Positions 35,473 to 44,050 of a DNA stretch of 64,000 bases are shown piece after piece (positions within the stretch are counted from its first letter, which is position 1; each line of letters begins with the position of its first letter). The position numbers and the translations under genes were made by a program. The notes below the pieces were generated by a model. That model saw only the letters and a list, made by a program, of their open reading frames with translations, did not search any database and was not told the origin of the DNA. Where the stretch lies: positions 1 to 64,000 of the forward strand of contig CAJSYQ010000002.1 of assembly GCA_910574015.1 (NCBI GenBank). The letters are read 5' to 3'. The stretch comes from Eubacteriaceae bacterium (GTDB lineage: Bacteria > Bacillota > Clostridia > Lachnospirales > Lachnospiraceae).

Positions 35473-37158
35473 CTATATCACATGTGCCAAATCAAGATCA
35501 TTTAATTCCAACAGTTCCCTGCACCGCTGCAATTCATCACGAAACCGAAACTTGATTGTTATTTTCTTTCCCTCATGCACATAAATCGTATCAACCAGTT
35601 CCAATAGGACTTCTCTTGTCAAATATTCTATATTCTGGTGTTTCTTAAAGGATTCTACGAAATTATTACACCGGAAATTCTTCATGTCACTCTGCTTTTT
35701 GATCTCCTCCCTCAGTGTCAATACTTCATCCTGCATCCGTTCTATATCCTCTGTGTAACGCTGTTTCATGGAAATAAATTCTTCTTTGGACAAAATATTA
35801 CTTTTCCAGTCCATATATAAATCTTCTTTAATCCGCGAAAGTTTTTCTATCTCCCGTTCCTTTCCGGCCAGCACCCCATCCAGCATAACTGTATTCGTTT
35901 TCGTTTTTTCATTTTTTTCCAATTCCTGAAATACTTCATCGATCTTTACAGCCATAGCTACTTGTGCCTGTATTGCCTCCAAAACCGCATTTTCCACATA
36001 GTCTGCCCGAATACTGTGTCTGGAACACACATTTTTCGATACTTTTTTATATGTGGAGCACACAAAATAATGATATGTTCCATAAGAATGCACATTCTTA
36101 TGCCGGTTCATTGCCCGCCCACAGTCTGCACAGCGCATGAATCCTCCCAGCATCGTAATTCTTCCCTGTTCTTGTGTCATTCTCGTATCTGTATCAAATA
36201 TCCTCTGTACCTTATCAAATGTCTCTCTGTCCACGATTCCTTCATGATGGTTTTCGCACACCATCCATTCATCTTCCGGAACTCGCTGTAACTTTTTCAC
36301 TTTATAACTGGTTACACGCATGACGCCCTGCACCAAATCACCACAATACATTCGATTCTGTAAAATCCGCTTTACTGCACTATATCCCCACATAACAGGA
36401 CCTTTTACAGAAGAATCAGATACCTTATAATGCAGACCACACATCTTCTTGTATTCTGACGGAGATGGAATCCCCATATTATTGAGTTTTTTTGCTATCG
36501 TGATTGCACCAAGACCATCCAGAAACCATTCATAGATATTTTTGACAATTGGTGCAACCGTCTCGTCTACAAGCAATTCCCCTTTATTGTCCGGATCTTT
36601 TACATATCCATAAGCAGAAAAGGAACCAATAAATTTACCGGATCGTCGCCTGCTGTCCAAAGAACTTCGTACCTTATTGGAAATATCGCGGCAATACTCA
36701 TCATTGATAAGGTTTTTAAAAGGTACCAGAATGGTATTCATCTGACCCGGATTTCCATAACTGTCTAGAGAATCCGCAATAGAAATGAATCGAACCCCCA
36801 TAAACGGAAATATCTGTTCCAGATAATTACCCACCTCAATGTAATTTCTGCCAAAACGAGATAAATCCTTGACAATAACGCAATTTAAACTGCCGGCCTT
36901 AATCTGTTCCATCAGACGAATAAAACCGGGTCTCTCAAAATTTGTCCCTGTCCAACCATCATCAATGAAATAATCCGCCACCTCAACATCTGGCAATTTT
37001 GCTGAATATTCTCGTAATAACATTCGTTGATTAGACACACTGTCACTCTCATCCTTATCGCCATCTTCACGGGACAAACGGATATACAATCCTGCCATCC
37101 ACTTTTTTACAACATTGCCCTCGGCATCGGTCACACCATATTTACTTTTTCTAGCCAT
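35473..37158 (-). CDS. large serine recombinase, paralog
   Basis: The protein has 561 aa. The catalytic Ser lies in AGLYIRLSREDGDKDESDSV; WTGTNFERPGFIRLMEQI, VKDLSRFGRNYIEVGNYLEQIFPF and a zinc ribbon (FMRCADCGRAMNRH…YFVCSTYKKVSKNVCSRHSIR) follow, then a coiled coil and TREVLLELVDTIYVHEGKKITIKFRF. It resembles the downstream recombinase over the whole length. No internal stop is present, so both look active. ATG is preceded by GGAGAGA. Paired recombinases could work as a hetero-oligomer or split integration and excision. Confidence 0.95.
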   Translation of the reverse strand: MARKSKYGVTDAEGNVVKKWMAGLYIRLSREDGDKDESDSVSNQRMLLREYSAKLPDVEVADYFIDDGWTGTNFERPGFIRLMEQIKAGSLNCVIVKDLSRFGRNYIEVGNYLEQIFPFMGVRFISIADSLDSYGNPGQMNTILVPFKNLINDEYCRDISNKVRSSLDSRRRSGKFIGSFSAYGYVKDPDNKGELLVDETVAPIVKNIYEWFLDGLGAITIAKKLNNMGIPSPSEYKKMCGLHYKVSDSSVKGPVMWGYSAVKRILQNRMYCGDLVQGVMRVTSYKVKKLQRVPEDEWMVCENHHEGIVDRETFDKVQRIFDTDTRMTQEQGRITMLGGFMRCADCGRAMNRHKNVHSYGTYHYFVCSTYKKVSKNVCSRHSIRADYVENAVLEAIQAQVAMAVKIDEVFQELEKNEKTKTNTVMLDGVLAGKEREIEKLSRIKEDLYMDWKSNILSKEEFISMKQRYTEDIERMQDEVLTLREEIKKQSDMKNFRCNNFVESFKKHQNIEYLTREVLLELVDTIYVHEGKKITIKFRFRDELQRCRELLELNDLDLAHVI

Positions 37159-37207
37159 TATTCTCTCTCCAATCTTTACAATATTAGAAAGAGACCTACA
37201 CTACACA

Positions 37208-37414
37208 TTATTTGCAACTATTGTAGCACAGATCGCCCTCATTTTCCAATACCTTATTTTGGCAATTTTTCATCACATTTGTAAGCAACGACTGTAACGA
37301 ATCCTGCGTATCAGAAAAAGCAATTTCCACTTTTAGTTCCTTTGTTTCAAACTCATAAGGATTTTCGTGTGTCTGAAACCATCGAATGGCATTTTTGCTC
37401 TGTTCATATGTCAT
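37208..37414 (-). CDS. small hypothetical protein, element-borne
   Basis: The product has about 68 aa from ATG at 37414 (MTYEQSKNAIRWFQTH), 9 bases after GAGGTG; ATG at 37423 is an alternative. It has an acidic helical character (TKELKVEIAFSDTQDSLQSLL). No domain recognised. It lies just upstream of the recombinases and could be an accessory factor. Confidence 0.55.
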   Translation of the reverse strand: MTYEQSKNAIRWFQTHENPYEFETKELKVEIAFSDTQDSLQSLLTNVMKNCQNKVLENEGDLCYNSCK

Positions 37415-37519
37415 CCCATACATCACCTCTCTCTCAAAACAAAACATATACAGAAAAATATCTATATATATATCATTGACTTCTTTGGAAGTTTTAACCA
37501 AAATTATTGTAACCACCAT

Positions 37520-37860
37520 AATCTTTTATATGCCTCGTCCTGATGCCTGCGGCGAACAGGTCCATAGAAATCTCATCTCCCCGCCTTCATGTGGCCGGGC
37601 TGCGTATTACAGAAGTATCATTATCCCCCTGGCACGTCTCCGCGTTATGGAAGTGCTGCTTCCATATCAGTGCTCCTGGTTCTGCCTGCCATACAGACGG
37701 ATAGCCGCTCGGTGCCAGGGTAACGTATCAGTTGAGGCTGTTTATTTGTCAAGGTTCATGGCACAGGGATGCCTATATAAACAAAGACAATGGAATTTTC
37801 TTGTTTTTGAACCCTTTTTTAAAAAAATTATAAAAAGACTACGATTTTCCAAATTCTTTA
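37520..37860. ncRNA. possible structured RNA, GC-rich region without a gene
   Basis: This stretch is GC-rich inside an AT-rich element and has no credible gene. Paired segments include CCCTGGCAC (37626-37634) with GTGCCAGGG (37712-37720), and ATGGAAG…CTTCCAT (37648-37666) inside that pair. More short repeats such as TGGCAC recur to about 37765. This looks like a multi-stem RNA or an origin-like DNA structure. The strand is undecided. Confidence 0.35.
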
Positions 37861-37875
37861 TCTTCACACTATTGA

Positions 37876-38067
37876 TCAGATCGGAAACTTTCCTATCTGC
37901 AGTGCGATATGTATCATCAGATACTGTTTTAAATCCTCGTCCCGATTTCCATTGAGGTAACTGTTCTTCTCAATCAGCGGCATATAAAGTTCCAATATCT
38001 TCTCCAAATCTTCATGGTTCCCAGACACAGCACCTATCAAGATGGAACGAAATTCTTCCTTACTCAT
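37876..38067 (-). CDS. HTH protein, Tn916 Orf8-like
   Basis: The product has about 63 aa from ATG at 38067 (MSKEEFRSILIGAVSGNHEDL). The pattern ILELYMPLIEKNSYLNGNRDEDLKQYLMIHIALQIGKF is that of the small helix-turn-helix regulator encoded next to the sigma-like gene in Tn916-family elements. It overlaps the sigma gene by 8 bp, as in Tn916, so it is coupled to it. Confidence 0.85.
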   Translation of the reverse strand: MSKEEFRSILIGAVSGNHEDLEKILELYMPLIEKNSYLNGNRDEDLKQYLMIHIALQIGKFPI

Positions 38068-38482
38068 TATCCTCACCGCCCTCCTCCAGCATTTTCCTTA
38101 ATTGTTTCAGCGCGTGGGAACGCTGTTTATACACATGCCGCAGGGAACAACTTATCCGACCAGCAACCTCCTTCGGTGTCTGTTCCTCAACAAAAAGCAT
38201 AGACAGTATCTCCTGCCTTTGTTCGGATAGTGTATGAAATGCTTTTTCCAGCCGTTCCTCTTCAAACTGGAATCCTTCCGATTCTGTTATCCGCTGTATC
38301 CAGTTCTTTTCCGGATTTTCAGATGCCCATAACTCTTCTGGCAATTCATCTACATAGACAATTCCCTTATCCCTTTCCAGTTTCTTTACATAATTCAACT
38401 TTGCACGATACAAAGTCACTTCCAGCCAGCCCGTAAATCTAGCCCGCAATTCATCTCTTTCGGATTTTTCCTGATGGTTCAT
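38060..38482 (-). CDS. sigma-70 family-like factor of the element
   Basis: The protein has 140 aa. Region 4 is at residues about 85-135 (FHTLSEQRQEILSMLFVEEQTPKEVAGRISCSLRHVYKQRSHALKQL). It resembles the Tn916 Orf7-like sigma factor that controls element genes. ATG follows AAAAAGGAGG. The leader upstream (38503-38552) can form competing hairpins. Confidence 0.85.
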   Translation of the reverse strand: MNHQEKSERDELRARFTGWLEVTLYRAKLNYVKKLERDKGIVYVDELPEELWASENPEKNWIQRITESEGFQFEEERLEKAFHTLSEQRQEILSMLFVEEQTPKEVAGRISCSLRHVYKQRSHALKQLRKMLEEGGEDNE

Positions 38483-38958
38483 CCGTCATGCCTCCTTTTT
38501 GAAGACATGCCATCAGGCAGAAACAGACATACCATGATGGCATGTCTGTTTCATGTTGTATCAATCTGCTACATCTTTTGTATGATTTTCAGTCTGGGAA
38601 AACCACCTCCTCTGCTACAAACACAAAAACGACCATACTATACACATTCCGTATATAGCACAGCCGTTCAACAACGCATAATAAACCAGTGAGTATAATC
38701 CACTGACTCTAAAACAATATTAGATCGGATAGCGAAACGCCCTCCGAATTTGTCTGCAAAAGATACCTCCAGTTTCCTTTTCCCTGCTGATTAAAATTTC
38801 TAACATTTTTCCTAAAATAACGTAATCCTCTGCTTTTTCTCCTTTTTATCTATTTTACCTAAACTCAACCCAAATGGAAAGGAACTAAAATTCCGTTTTC
38901 TGTACCTAATGGTATTTTTTGTATTCTTATACTCTTTTTGTCCAATCTAATTTTATCA
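38483..38958. other. gene-free region upstream of the sigma factor
   Basis: About 475 bp with no supportable gene. It contains the sigma leader with competing hairpins (38503-38552). The AT-rich part 38700-38958, with runs of T and C, shows no further structure. Confidence 0.5.
38503..38552 (-). promoter_or_regulatory. leader with mutually exclusive hairpins
   Basis: On the minus strand the segment AGACATGCCATCA (38547-38535) can pair with ATGTCTGTTTC-type downstream sequence (38530-38520) or with TGATGGCATGTCT (38515-38503), a 13-bp perfect match. The two structures cannot coexist. The second ends near the AAAAAGGAGG ribosome site of the sigma gene. This looks like an attenuation or translation switch. 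Confidence 0.55.
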
Positions 38959-39381
38959 TCACTGAAAAAAATCCAGATTATTTAACATTTGAGATACATC
39001 CGCCTCCATTTCTTCCAAAAGCTTTTCTTCCTGCGCTTGACTTGCATCTGCTGCTTCCCCGGATTCTGCCTTGCCCGCCCCAGTATCTGTTGAAGCGCCC
39101 ACCATTAACATGTCTGTTTGCCATCCGTTGATTCTCTCTTCAATCAGCTCCCTTACTATCTGCTTTATGTCATCTGGTGTCGCCAATGAAGTCATAGAAA
39201 TTTGTATGCTGCAGTCCTTCTGCTGCAATTCTGGATGGTTTTCCAAATACTCATTCAACGCTTTCACAACCAGGGAACTTTTCCGGTTCCCCATCCTCTC
39301 CAGCAATTCGCCTACCCTCCTGCCCTCCTCCGTATTATCTGAAAACTGGAGACTATAACGGTATCTCCCATCTAGTTTCAT
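38959..39381 (-). CDS. ParR-like partition protein
   Basis: The protein has 140 aa. The N-terminal 60 residues (GRYRYSLQFSDNTEEGRRVGELLERMGNRKSSLVVKALNEYLE, the RHH-like region) fit the ribbon-helix-helix of ParR/StbB-type centromere-binding proteins. The rest is acidic and disordered (AGKAESGEAADASQAQEEKLLEEM), a common ParM-binding tail. It is 12 bp downstream of the parM-like gene. Confidence 0.8.
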   Translation of the reverse strand: MKLDGRYRYSLQFSDNTEEGRRVGELLERMGNRKSSLVVKALNEYLENHPELQQKDCSIQISMTSLATPDDIKQIVRELIEERINGWQTDMLMVGASTDTGAGKAESGEAADASQAQEEKLLEEMEADVSQMLNNLDFFQ

Positions 39382-39393
39382 TTTGCATCCTCC

Positions 39394-40317
39394 TCATGCT
39401 TTTCCATTGCCTTTGCGGTTCATCTGGCTCTTTGCAAGCATTTCATAACCAACGGCATTGGCATGACAGTCTTCAATAAAATCTGCCTGAATCACCAGAG
39501 GCGACTGCTCAAGGTAAGGTTTCAAAAGCATACTGCCACCACCGAGAAAGATTGCGGGATTTGCCCGCAAATCCACCTGCAGTTCCCGGAGCTGGTCTAA
39601 AATCTCTTTCGCATGATGTTCAGCCTCCTCCCTTATGGTAACCTTGATATCTTCCGGCAGGACAATCTCCTGCTCGCCCAGTACAGCACTGATATGTTCC
39701 TCCTCAATCCGCATATCATGCAGGGCACCCACTTTGCGTACAATTTCATTATTCATCGTAATAATCCCCGTCTCCAGGCTGCGGCAGAACTGCAGATCCG
39801 GCTTGCCGTTACGCAAAAGCAGTACATCCGTAGTATAGCCCCCGATATCAATCACAAACACCCGCACCGTCTTTACGATCAGGCTGCTCCTGGGAATGAC
39901 CGCCGCATACGCCTGCGGGAACACCATCACCTGGTCGATGAAAATGCGATAAGGCTTCCCCCCATACATAAACTCCACCAGCCCTCGATTGAAATAATCT
40001 GCAAAATGTTCCCGCAACAGGCTATAATGCTCCGGTGGAAGCCCCACCGCAAGCTGCATCTTCTCCATCGGCTCATACTTTCCCCGATTTTCTAGTTCTT
40101 TGGCAATCGCAAATAAGGATAAAATAAAAAAGCGGTCATCCTGCGTCTTGTCCCGCATATAGCTCAGCCGTTTCCCACTCAGCGTCCAGTATTTCCCCTG
40201 ATACTGAAGAATTTCGTCAGTCATCGGCGGCTTGACGGTATGCTCTGCCAGACCGGAAACAAAATCAAACGCAGGTGTCTTTACTGCATAATTTCCGTGA
40301 TCGATTCCTAATAACAT
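39394..40317 (-). CDS. ParM/StbA-like actin ATPase
   Basis: The protein has 307 aa. The phosphate-1 motif is GIDHGNYAVKT, the central motif is FVIDIGGYTTDVLLL, and the adenosine motif is AIFLGGGSMLL. This is the plasmid actin-like family that pushes sister copies apart. ATG is preceded by AAGGAGGAATC. With parR it gives active segregation, an unusual load for an integrated element and a sign that an extrachromosomal form is kept. Confidence 0.9.
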   Translation of the reverse strand: MLLGIDHGNYAVKTPAFDFVSGLAEHTVKPPMTDEILQYQGKYWTLSGKRLSYMRDKTQDDRFFILSLFAIAKELENRGKYEPMEKMQLAVGLPPEHYSLLREHFADYFNRGLVEFMYGGKPYRIFIDQVMVFPQAYAAVIPRSSLIVKTVRVFVIDIGGYTTDVLLLRNGKPDLQFCRSLETGIITMNNEIVRKVGALHDMRIEEEHISAVLGEQEIVLPEDIKVTIREEAEHHAKEILDQLRELQVDLRANPAIFLGGGSMLLKPYLEQSPLVIQADFIEDCHANAVGYEMLAKSQMNRKGNGKA

Positions 40318-40381
40318 AATGATTCCTCCTTGTACAATCTATCTTAATTTTCATTTTCATATCTGATTACACAGAATAGCA

Positions 40382-40410
40382 TACTCATTTACAACAAAAA
40401 TACTCATTTA
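40382..40410. repeat. two TACTCATTTA repeats upstream of parM
   Basis: The 10-bp motif occurs at 40382-40391 and 40401-40410, 19 bp apart. They could be part of a parC centromere or a regulator site; two copies only. Confidence 0.35.
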
Positions 40411-40457
40411 AGCGAAAGGCAGAAGCAGTTATCAAATCTGCTCTGCCCTTTTCCTAT

Positions 40458-41519
40458 TTATTTTCTTTTACGATTTAAACAGAACTTCCAAACGTAATCA
40501 TCCAGTCCCTTGTAACTGCCATCCCAAAGATATGTGCCAAACTGAAACCCCATCCCATCAAGCAGCAGCAAAAGCTGCCGGTATCCTTTCTGCACATGGG
40601 GATTGGTCGCCAGATCCATGTCAAATGCCGTCATGATTTTTTGCAAGCCCTGTTCCCTTAACTGCTTCAGCATGATTTCTAATTGTGTCAGAGCGTTCAC
40701 ACCGGGGACTGCCAGCACCGCAAGCCCTGTCAGCGCATGGATCACATCCGCTTTCATCGGTCCTTCCGTCAAAAGCATGGTTTCAGCCGGTGCCCCGGCA
40801 AGGTGCGTCCAGCCTTCCGCTTTACATCCGTTTTTCAACTCTGCACTGGATACCCAGCGGAATTTTCGTTTTTTCACATCATCCCGCCGGATCTGCATCC
40901 CCTGAATCCTCCCTTTGCCATCCCTGACCGGAATCAGAATGCCCCGCTGGTTGACGGTGAATTTCCACTGGTCATCCTCCGTCCGGTAAAATCCCGGTAC
41001 ACCGGATAACGCACAGCCTTCCTGCACCAGCTCCTTTGCCATCTTCGTCATTCCCACAACCGGAGTTGTCCTGTAACCCAACTGCTGAATCTCATCTTCC
41101 TTCAGACCTCTTTGCAGCAGATTTTCGATATGATCCGATGCCAGGGAAAGTTTTTCCAGTAGTGCCATATAGGTTTTATGTCTGGTTTCAATATCTGCCA
41201 CCGGCGACTCTTCCATCTCTTTTATCACTGCCCTCTTTGGGGGACGATAAGACTGATCTGAAAGTCCCAACCGCTCTGTCATCGCTTCCCTTACATCCTC
41301 TCTGGGGATGCCTGTATACAGCGAATACAAATCGAAAATTCCACCGGACACTCCGCATTTCGGACACCGGAACACCTCTTTCCTCAGATTGATATTCAGA
41401 TGTTTGTCTCTCGGCTTGGAATCACAGCATGGACAGGGGATATAATACGAACTCCGCCCAGATGGTGCCGGCGGCAGGTTCAGCAACGATGTGACATCCC
41501 ATATGTGAAACTTCTCCAT
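40458..41519 (-). CDS. CHC2 zinc-finger/toprim-like primase
   Basis: The protein has 353 aa from ATG at 41519, after AGGAGGACTAGG. The N-terminal CHC2 zinc finger is CPCCDSKP…FRCPKCGVSGGIFDLY (four Cys). The central part has GYRTTPVVGM. The toprim-like or DUF3854-like part has MLLTEGPMKADVIHALTG and MTAFDMDLATNPHV, with the expected acidic residues. It primes DNA synthesis of mobile elements. With ParMR this points to autonomous replication. Confidence 0.85.
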   Translation of the reverse strand: MEKFHIWDVTSLLNLPPAPSGRSSYYIPCPCCDSKPRDKHLNINLRKEVFRCPKCGVSGGIFDLYSLYTGIPREDVREAMTERLGLSDQSYRPPKRAVIKEMEESPVADIETRHKTYMALLEKLSLASDHIENLLQRGLKEDEIQQLGYRTTPVVGMTKMAKELVQEGCALSGVPGFYRTEDDQWKFTVNQRGILIPVRDGKGRIQGMQIRRDDVKKRKFRWVSSAELKNGCKAEGWTHLAGAPAETMLLTEGPMKADVIHALTGLAVLAVPGVNALTQLEIMLKQLREQGLQKIMTAFDMDLATNPHVQKGYRQLLLLLDGMGFQFGTYLWDGSYKGLDDYVWKFCLNRKRK

Positions 41520-41943
41520 CCTAGTCCTCCTCGTATAATAAGTTTGTAAGCAAGGAAAACAGCTTACAGACTTATTCTTTTTTGGTATAAATGGTAAGGA
41601 CATCTAAGAGGAACTCCCCTCATCCCCATTCCCATCTATACAGTTAATAGTTACATATCATTATAGGTAGATCCTGTGGTATGATATCAGTTAGAGTCTG
41701 ATGTCCGAAGGCACTGCTGTTCCTCCTTTCAGCCGGCTTTATCCGTGACTGCTTCGAAAGCATTCAGCCTGGCACATACGGCACATTCCGCTGACACAGA
41801 ATTTTCATCCCCAGCCGTTAGCCCCAGCAAGAAAGGCTGACTGGGTGCATGCTCATTGCGCGAGGTTTCGGTCACCGTATGCTGCACAGGATAAACCTTT
41901 TGCCTCAGGCTTCACAAATCCCGATCCGATTGGAGGTGATATC
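41520..41943 (+). ncRNA. IS110 left end with candidate bridge RNA
   Basis: The region between the primase and the transposase has no gene. A TGGTATGAT extended -10 is at 41677-41685, and stems such as TGCTTCGAAAGCA (41749-41761) and CCCAG…CTGGG (41821-41845) lie downstream. IS110-family elements encode a bridge RNA in this place, upstream of the transposase, that recognises target and donor. Exact ends of the RNA are not visible. Confidence 0.45.
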
Positions 41944-43245
41944 ATGTTAAAGATCAACTATATGTCCACCTTGTTTGTAGGTATTGATGTAAGCTCAAAG
42001 ACCAATGCTGTCTATGCTATGGACTTTGAGGAAAACAAATACATCTCATCGTCGTTTGGCAATAATCAGCCAGGTGCCGATAAGCTTGTGAATATGATTG
42101 CTGAGTGTATGCAGAAGCATAAAAACCTGGATACACTTCTTATCGTGCTGGAATCTACTTCTGTATACAGCGTACATATTTCTAATTTCCTATCGACCAG
42201 CGAGGTCCTCATGCCCTACAAGCCTTTCGTCTTCTGTGTAAACCCAAAGGCCACTTCCAATTACCGAAAGTCCTATATCGGAATGGAAAAGACCGATCCC
42301 ACAGATGCCTATCTCATTGCGGACTTTGGCAGGGTAGGCCGTACCAAAAAGCTGGAGCCATGGCGCGGCGGGCAGTTTATAGCCCTGAAACGCCTTACAA
42401 GGCATCGTATGCACCTTTCTGGGTGCATCACCAGGGAGAAGACTTATATGGTCTCTAATCTTTATCTGAAGTTCAGTGAGCTTCAGCTCCTTGAAGGGGA
42501 TGATAAGCCCTTTAGCAACCTCTATGGTGCCACGTCCTCAGCTGTCCTGACCGAATTTTTGTCTCCACAGGAGATTATCGATATGCCGGAAGAGGATCTG
42601 CTTACCTTCCTTGCGGATAAGAGCAGGAACCACATCTCTGACATATCCAAAACTTCGGAGCTTCTGCGGAAGGCAGCCAGGGATTCCTATCGGTTAGACA
42701 AGTGCATGTACGAACCACTGAACATATCACTGGCAAGCTCGTTTAACTGTATCCATGCCTATCAGAAAGAAATCAGGCTGATTGAACAGGCGATTGGGAA
42801 ATGCATCAACGGAATGAACCCTAACGCCCTGGTCATCCTTCAATCCATACCTGGAATAGGTCCGGTATGGGCTTCCGGGATTCTATCAGAAATAGGCGAT
42901 ATAACAGCGTTTCATTCGTCCGATGCCCTTGCCAAATATGCCGGGCTTTACTGGCCTAAGGGTGATTCCGGAGATTTCACTTCTGAGGACAACAAAATGT
43001 CGAAAGCCGGAAATCCCTATCTCCGCTACTATCTTGGCGAAGCGGCAAACAGCGTCAGGAAGCACATCCCTGAATATGCTGATTTCTATGCCAGAAAATA
43101 TGCTGGGGCAACCATGCATCAGCACAAAAGAGCACTCGCGCTTACATCTCGTAAATTTGTACGACTCGTTTTTGGATTGCTGGTCAAAAACCAACTGTAC
43201 ACCGGCGAAAAGCTGGACACCAAATATAATATCGAATCGAACTGA
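41944..43245 (+). CDS. IS110-family transposase
   Basis: The protein has 433 aa from ATG at 41944, preceded by GGAGGTGATATC; an upstream ATG at 41845 would add 33 unlikely residues. The N-terminal DEDD RuvC-like domain has LFVGIDVSSKTNAVYAMD, IVLESTSVYSVH and KTDPTDAYLIADFG. A helical linker follows. The C-terminal transposase_20 domain has LQSIPGIGPVWASGILSEIG, AKYAGLYWPKGDSG and MSKAGNPYLRYYL, with the catalytic Ser. It is guided by a bridge RNA in related IS. Confidence 0.95.
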   Translation: MLKINYMSTLFVGIDVSSKTNAVYAMDFEENKYISSSFGNNQPGADKLVNMIAECMQKHKNLDTLLIVLESTSVYSVHISNFLSTSEVLMPYKPFVFCVNPKATSNYRKSYIGMEKTDPTDAYLIADFGRVGRTKKLEPWRGGQFIALKRLTRHRMHLSGCITREKTYMVSNLYLKFSELQLLEGDDKPFSNLYGATSSAVLTEFLSPQEIIDMPEEDLLTFLADKSRNHISDISKTSELLRKAARDSYRLDKCMYEPLNISLASSFNCIHAYQKEIRLIEQAIGKCINGMNPNALVILQSIPGIGPVWASGILSEIGDITAFHSSDALAKYAGLYWPKGDSGDFTSEDNKMSKAGNPYLRYYLGEAANSVRKHIPEYADFYARKYAGATMHQHKRALALTSRKFVRLVFGLLVKNQLYTGEKLDTKYNIESN

Positions 43246-43356
43246 CATTCGGTTTTGCGTAAAACATATCGAAGGTCTGTTAAAGTTACCCTTTTTTCTG
43301 AAAAACATATCAAAATCTTTTTCAAAAAGTTCTTGACATATCACCAGAATGCTTTC

Positions 43357-43383
43357 GCGCACGCCTTAACTTTGGACGTGCGC
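43357..43383. repeat. hairpin at the IS110 right side
   Basis: A 7-bp perfect stem GCGCACG / CGTGCGC with a 13-base loop, 111 bp past the transposase stop. No T-run follows. Confidence 0.5.
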
Positions 43384-43447
43384 ACAAACTTGACAGGCTA
43401 AATGGTTTCATTCAGCCCTATCCCCCAATCCTCCATGACCTCCGGCA

Positions 43448-43825
43448 TTAACCCTTATAACTTCCACCGGCAATCAATGGCTGCAGGTACGCTACAATAA
43501 AGCCCAGCGAATTGAGCACGATCCATGTGATCACTATCCGCTTGAGCCAATTAGTCGCTTCGTCCACCGCACGCTGATTTCTGGAAATCATCCGGGTAAG
43601 CAGGGCAATGGCTGCCGCTGTCACGCCCACAATGGTGCTGATGCCGATAATCTCACCATACACGTCCTTCATGATGGTGGAAAACCGGTTCCAGATGGTA
43701 TCCCCTCCCTTATCTTTAGCCGCCAGAACGGTCTGAAGGGAAATGAGCGTCATGGAAAACATCCCCACCATGGACCAGTAGACAGCCCGCAAGTGGTTGC
43801 TTCCCTCCCTCAGTTTCTTTGCCAT
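43448..43825 (-). CDS. VirB2/Maff2-like conjugation protein
   Basis: The product has about 125 aa from ATG at 43825, after AAAGGAGGTTGTAGC. It has hydrophobic helices at about residues 18-38 (AVYWSMVGMFSMTLISLQTVLA), 60-82 (GISTIVGVTAAAIALLT) and 98-120 (IVITWIVLNSLGFIVAYLQPLI). This matches the small pilin-like or TrbC/VirB2 membrane proteins that open the T4SS block of Firmicutes ICEs. The remaining T4SS genes are not here, so it is a leftover of a conjugation module. Confidence 0.6.
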   Translation of the reverse strand: MAKKLREGSNHLRAVYWSMVGMFSMTLISLQTVLAAKDKGGDTIWNRFSTIMKDVYGEIIGISTIVGVTAAAIALLTRMISRNQRAVDEATNWLKRIVITWIVLNSLGFIVAYLQPLIAGGSYKG

Positions 43826-43865
43826 GCTACAACCTCCTTTGCATGTCTGTTCTGGAACGAGGCAT

Positions 43866-43915
43866 GCAAAATGCCGCTTCAAAAGCCAGAAAGCTCTCAA
43901 AACGGCATCTTTTGC
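43866..43915 (-). terminator. hairpin between the 210-aa gene and the VirB2-like gene
   Basis: Minus strand: GCAAAAGATGCCG pairs with CGGCATTTTGC (one bulge) around a 26-base loop. It lies 135 bp after the 210-aa gene's stop. No long T-run follows, so attenuation or stability is possible. Confidence 0.4.
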
Positions 43916-44050
43916 CTGCGTTCCCTATTGATTTGTTCTTTGTCCCATGGGCTTCTCCCACTTTTGGACAATACCACTATACACCTTTTGCATTTGCATG
44001 TCATCGGCTGGAGTGTGCCAATTTTGTGCCAATTTCGTGACATGGGATTT

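Larger units (their letters stand above)
41640..43400 (+). mobile_element. IS110-family insertion sequence
   Basis: One IS110-type transposase gene with a non-coding region upstream of about 300 bp and a shorter one downstream containing a hairpin. Such elements lack terminal inverted repeats, so the ends are estimates. It is inserted in the element, not in spoVAD, and reads against the other element genes. Confidence 0.6.

Noticed and set aside
37386-37955. 189-codon plus-strand ORF in the element
   Set aside because: It spans the structured GC-rich region and antisense parts of two small genes; composition is not protein-like.
41640-43400. IS110 as the cause of the spoVAD split
   Set aside because: It lies 2.8 kb inside the element, and the att junctions fit the serine recombinases.
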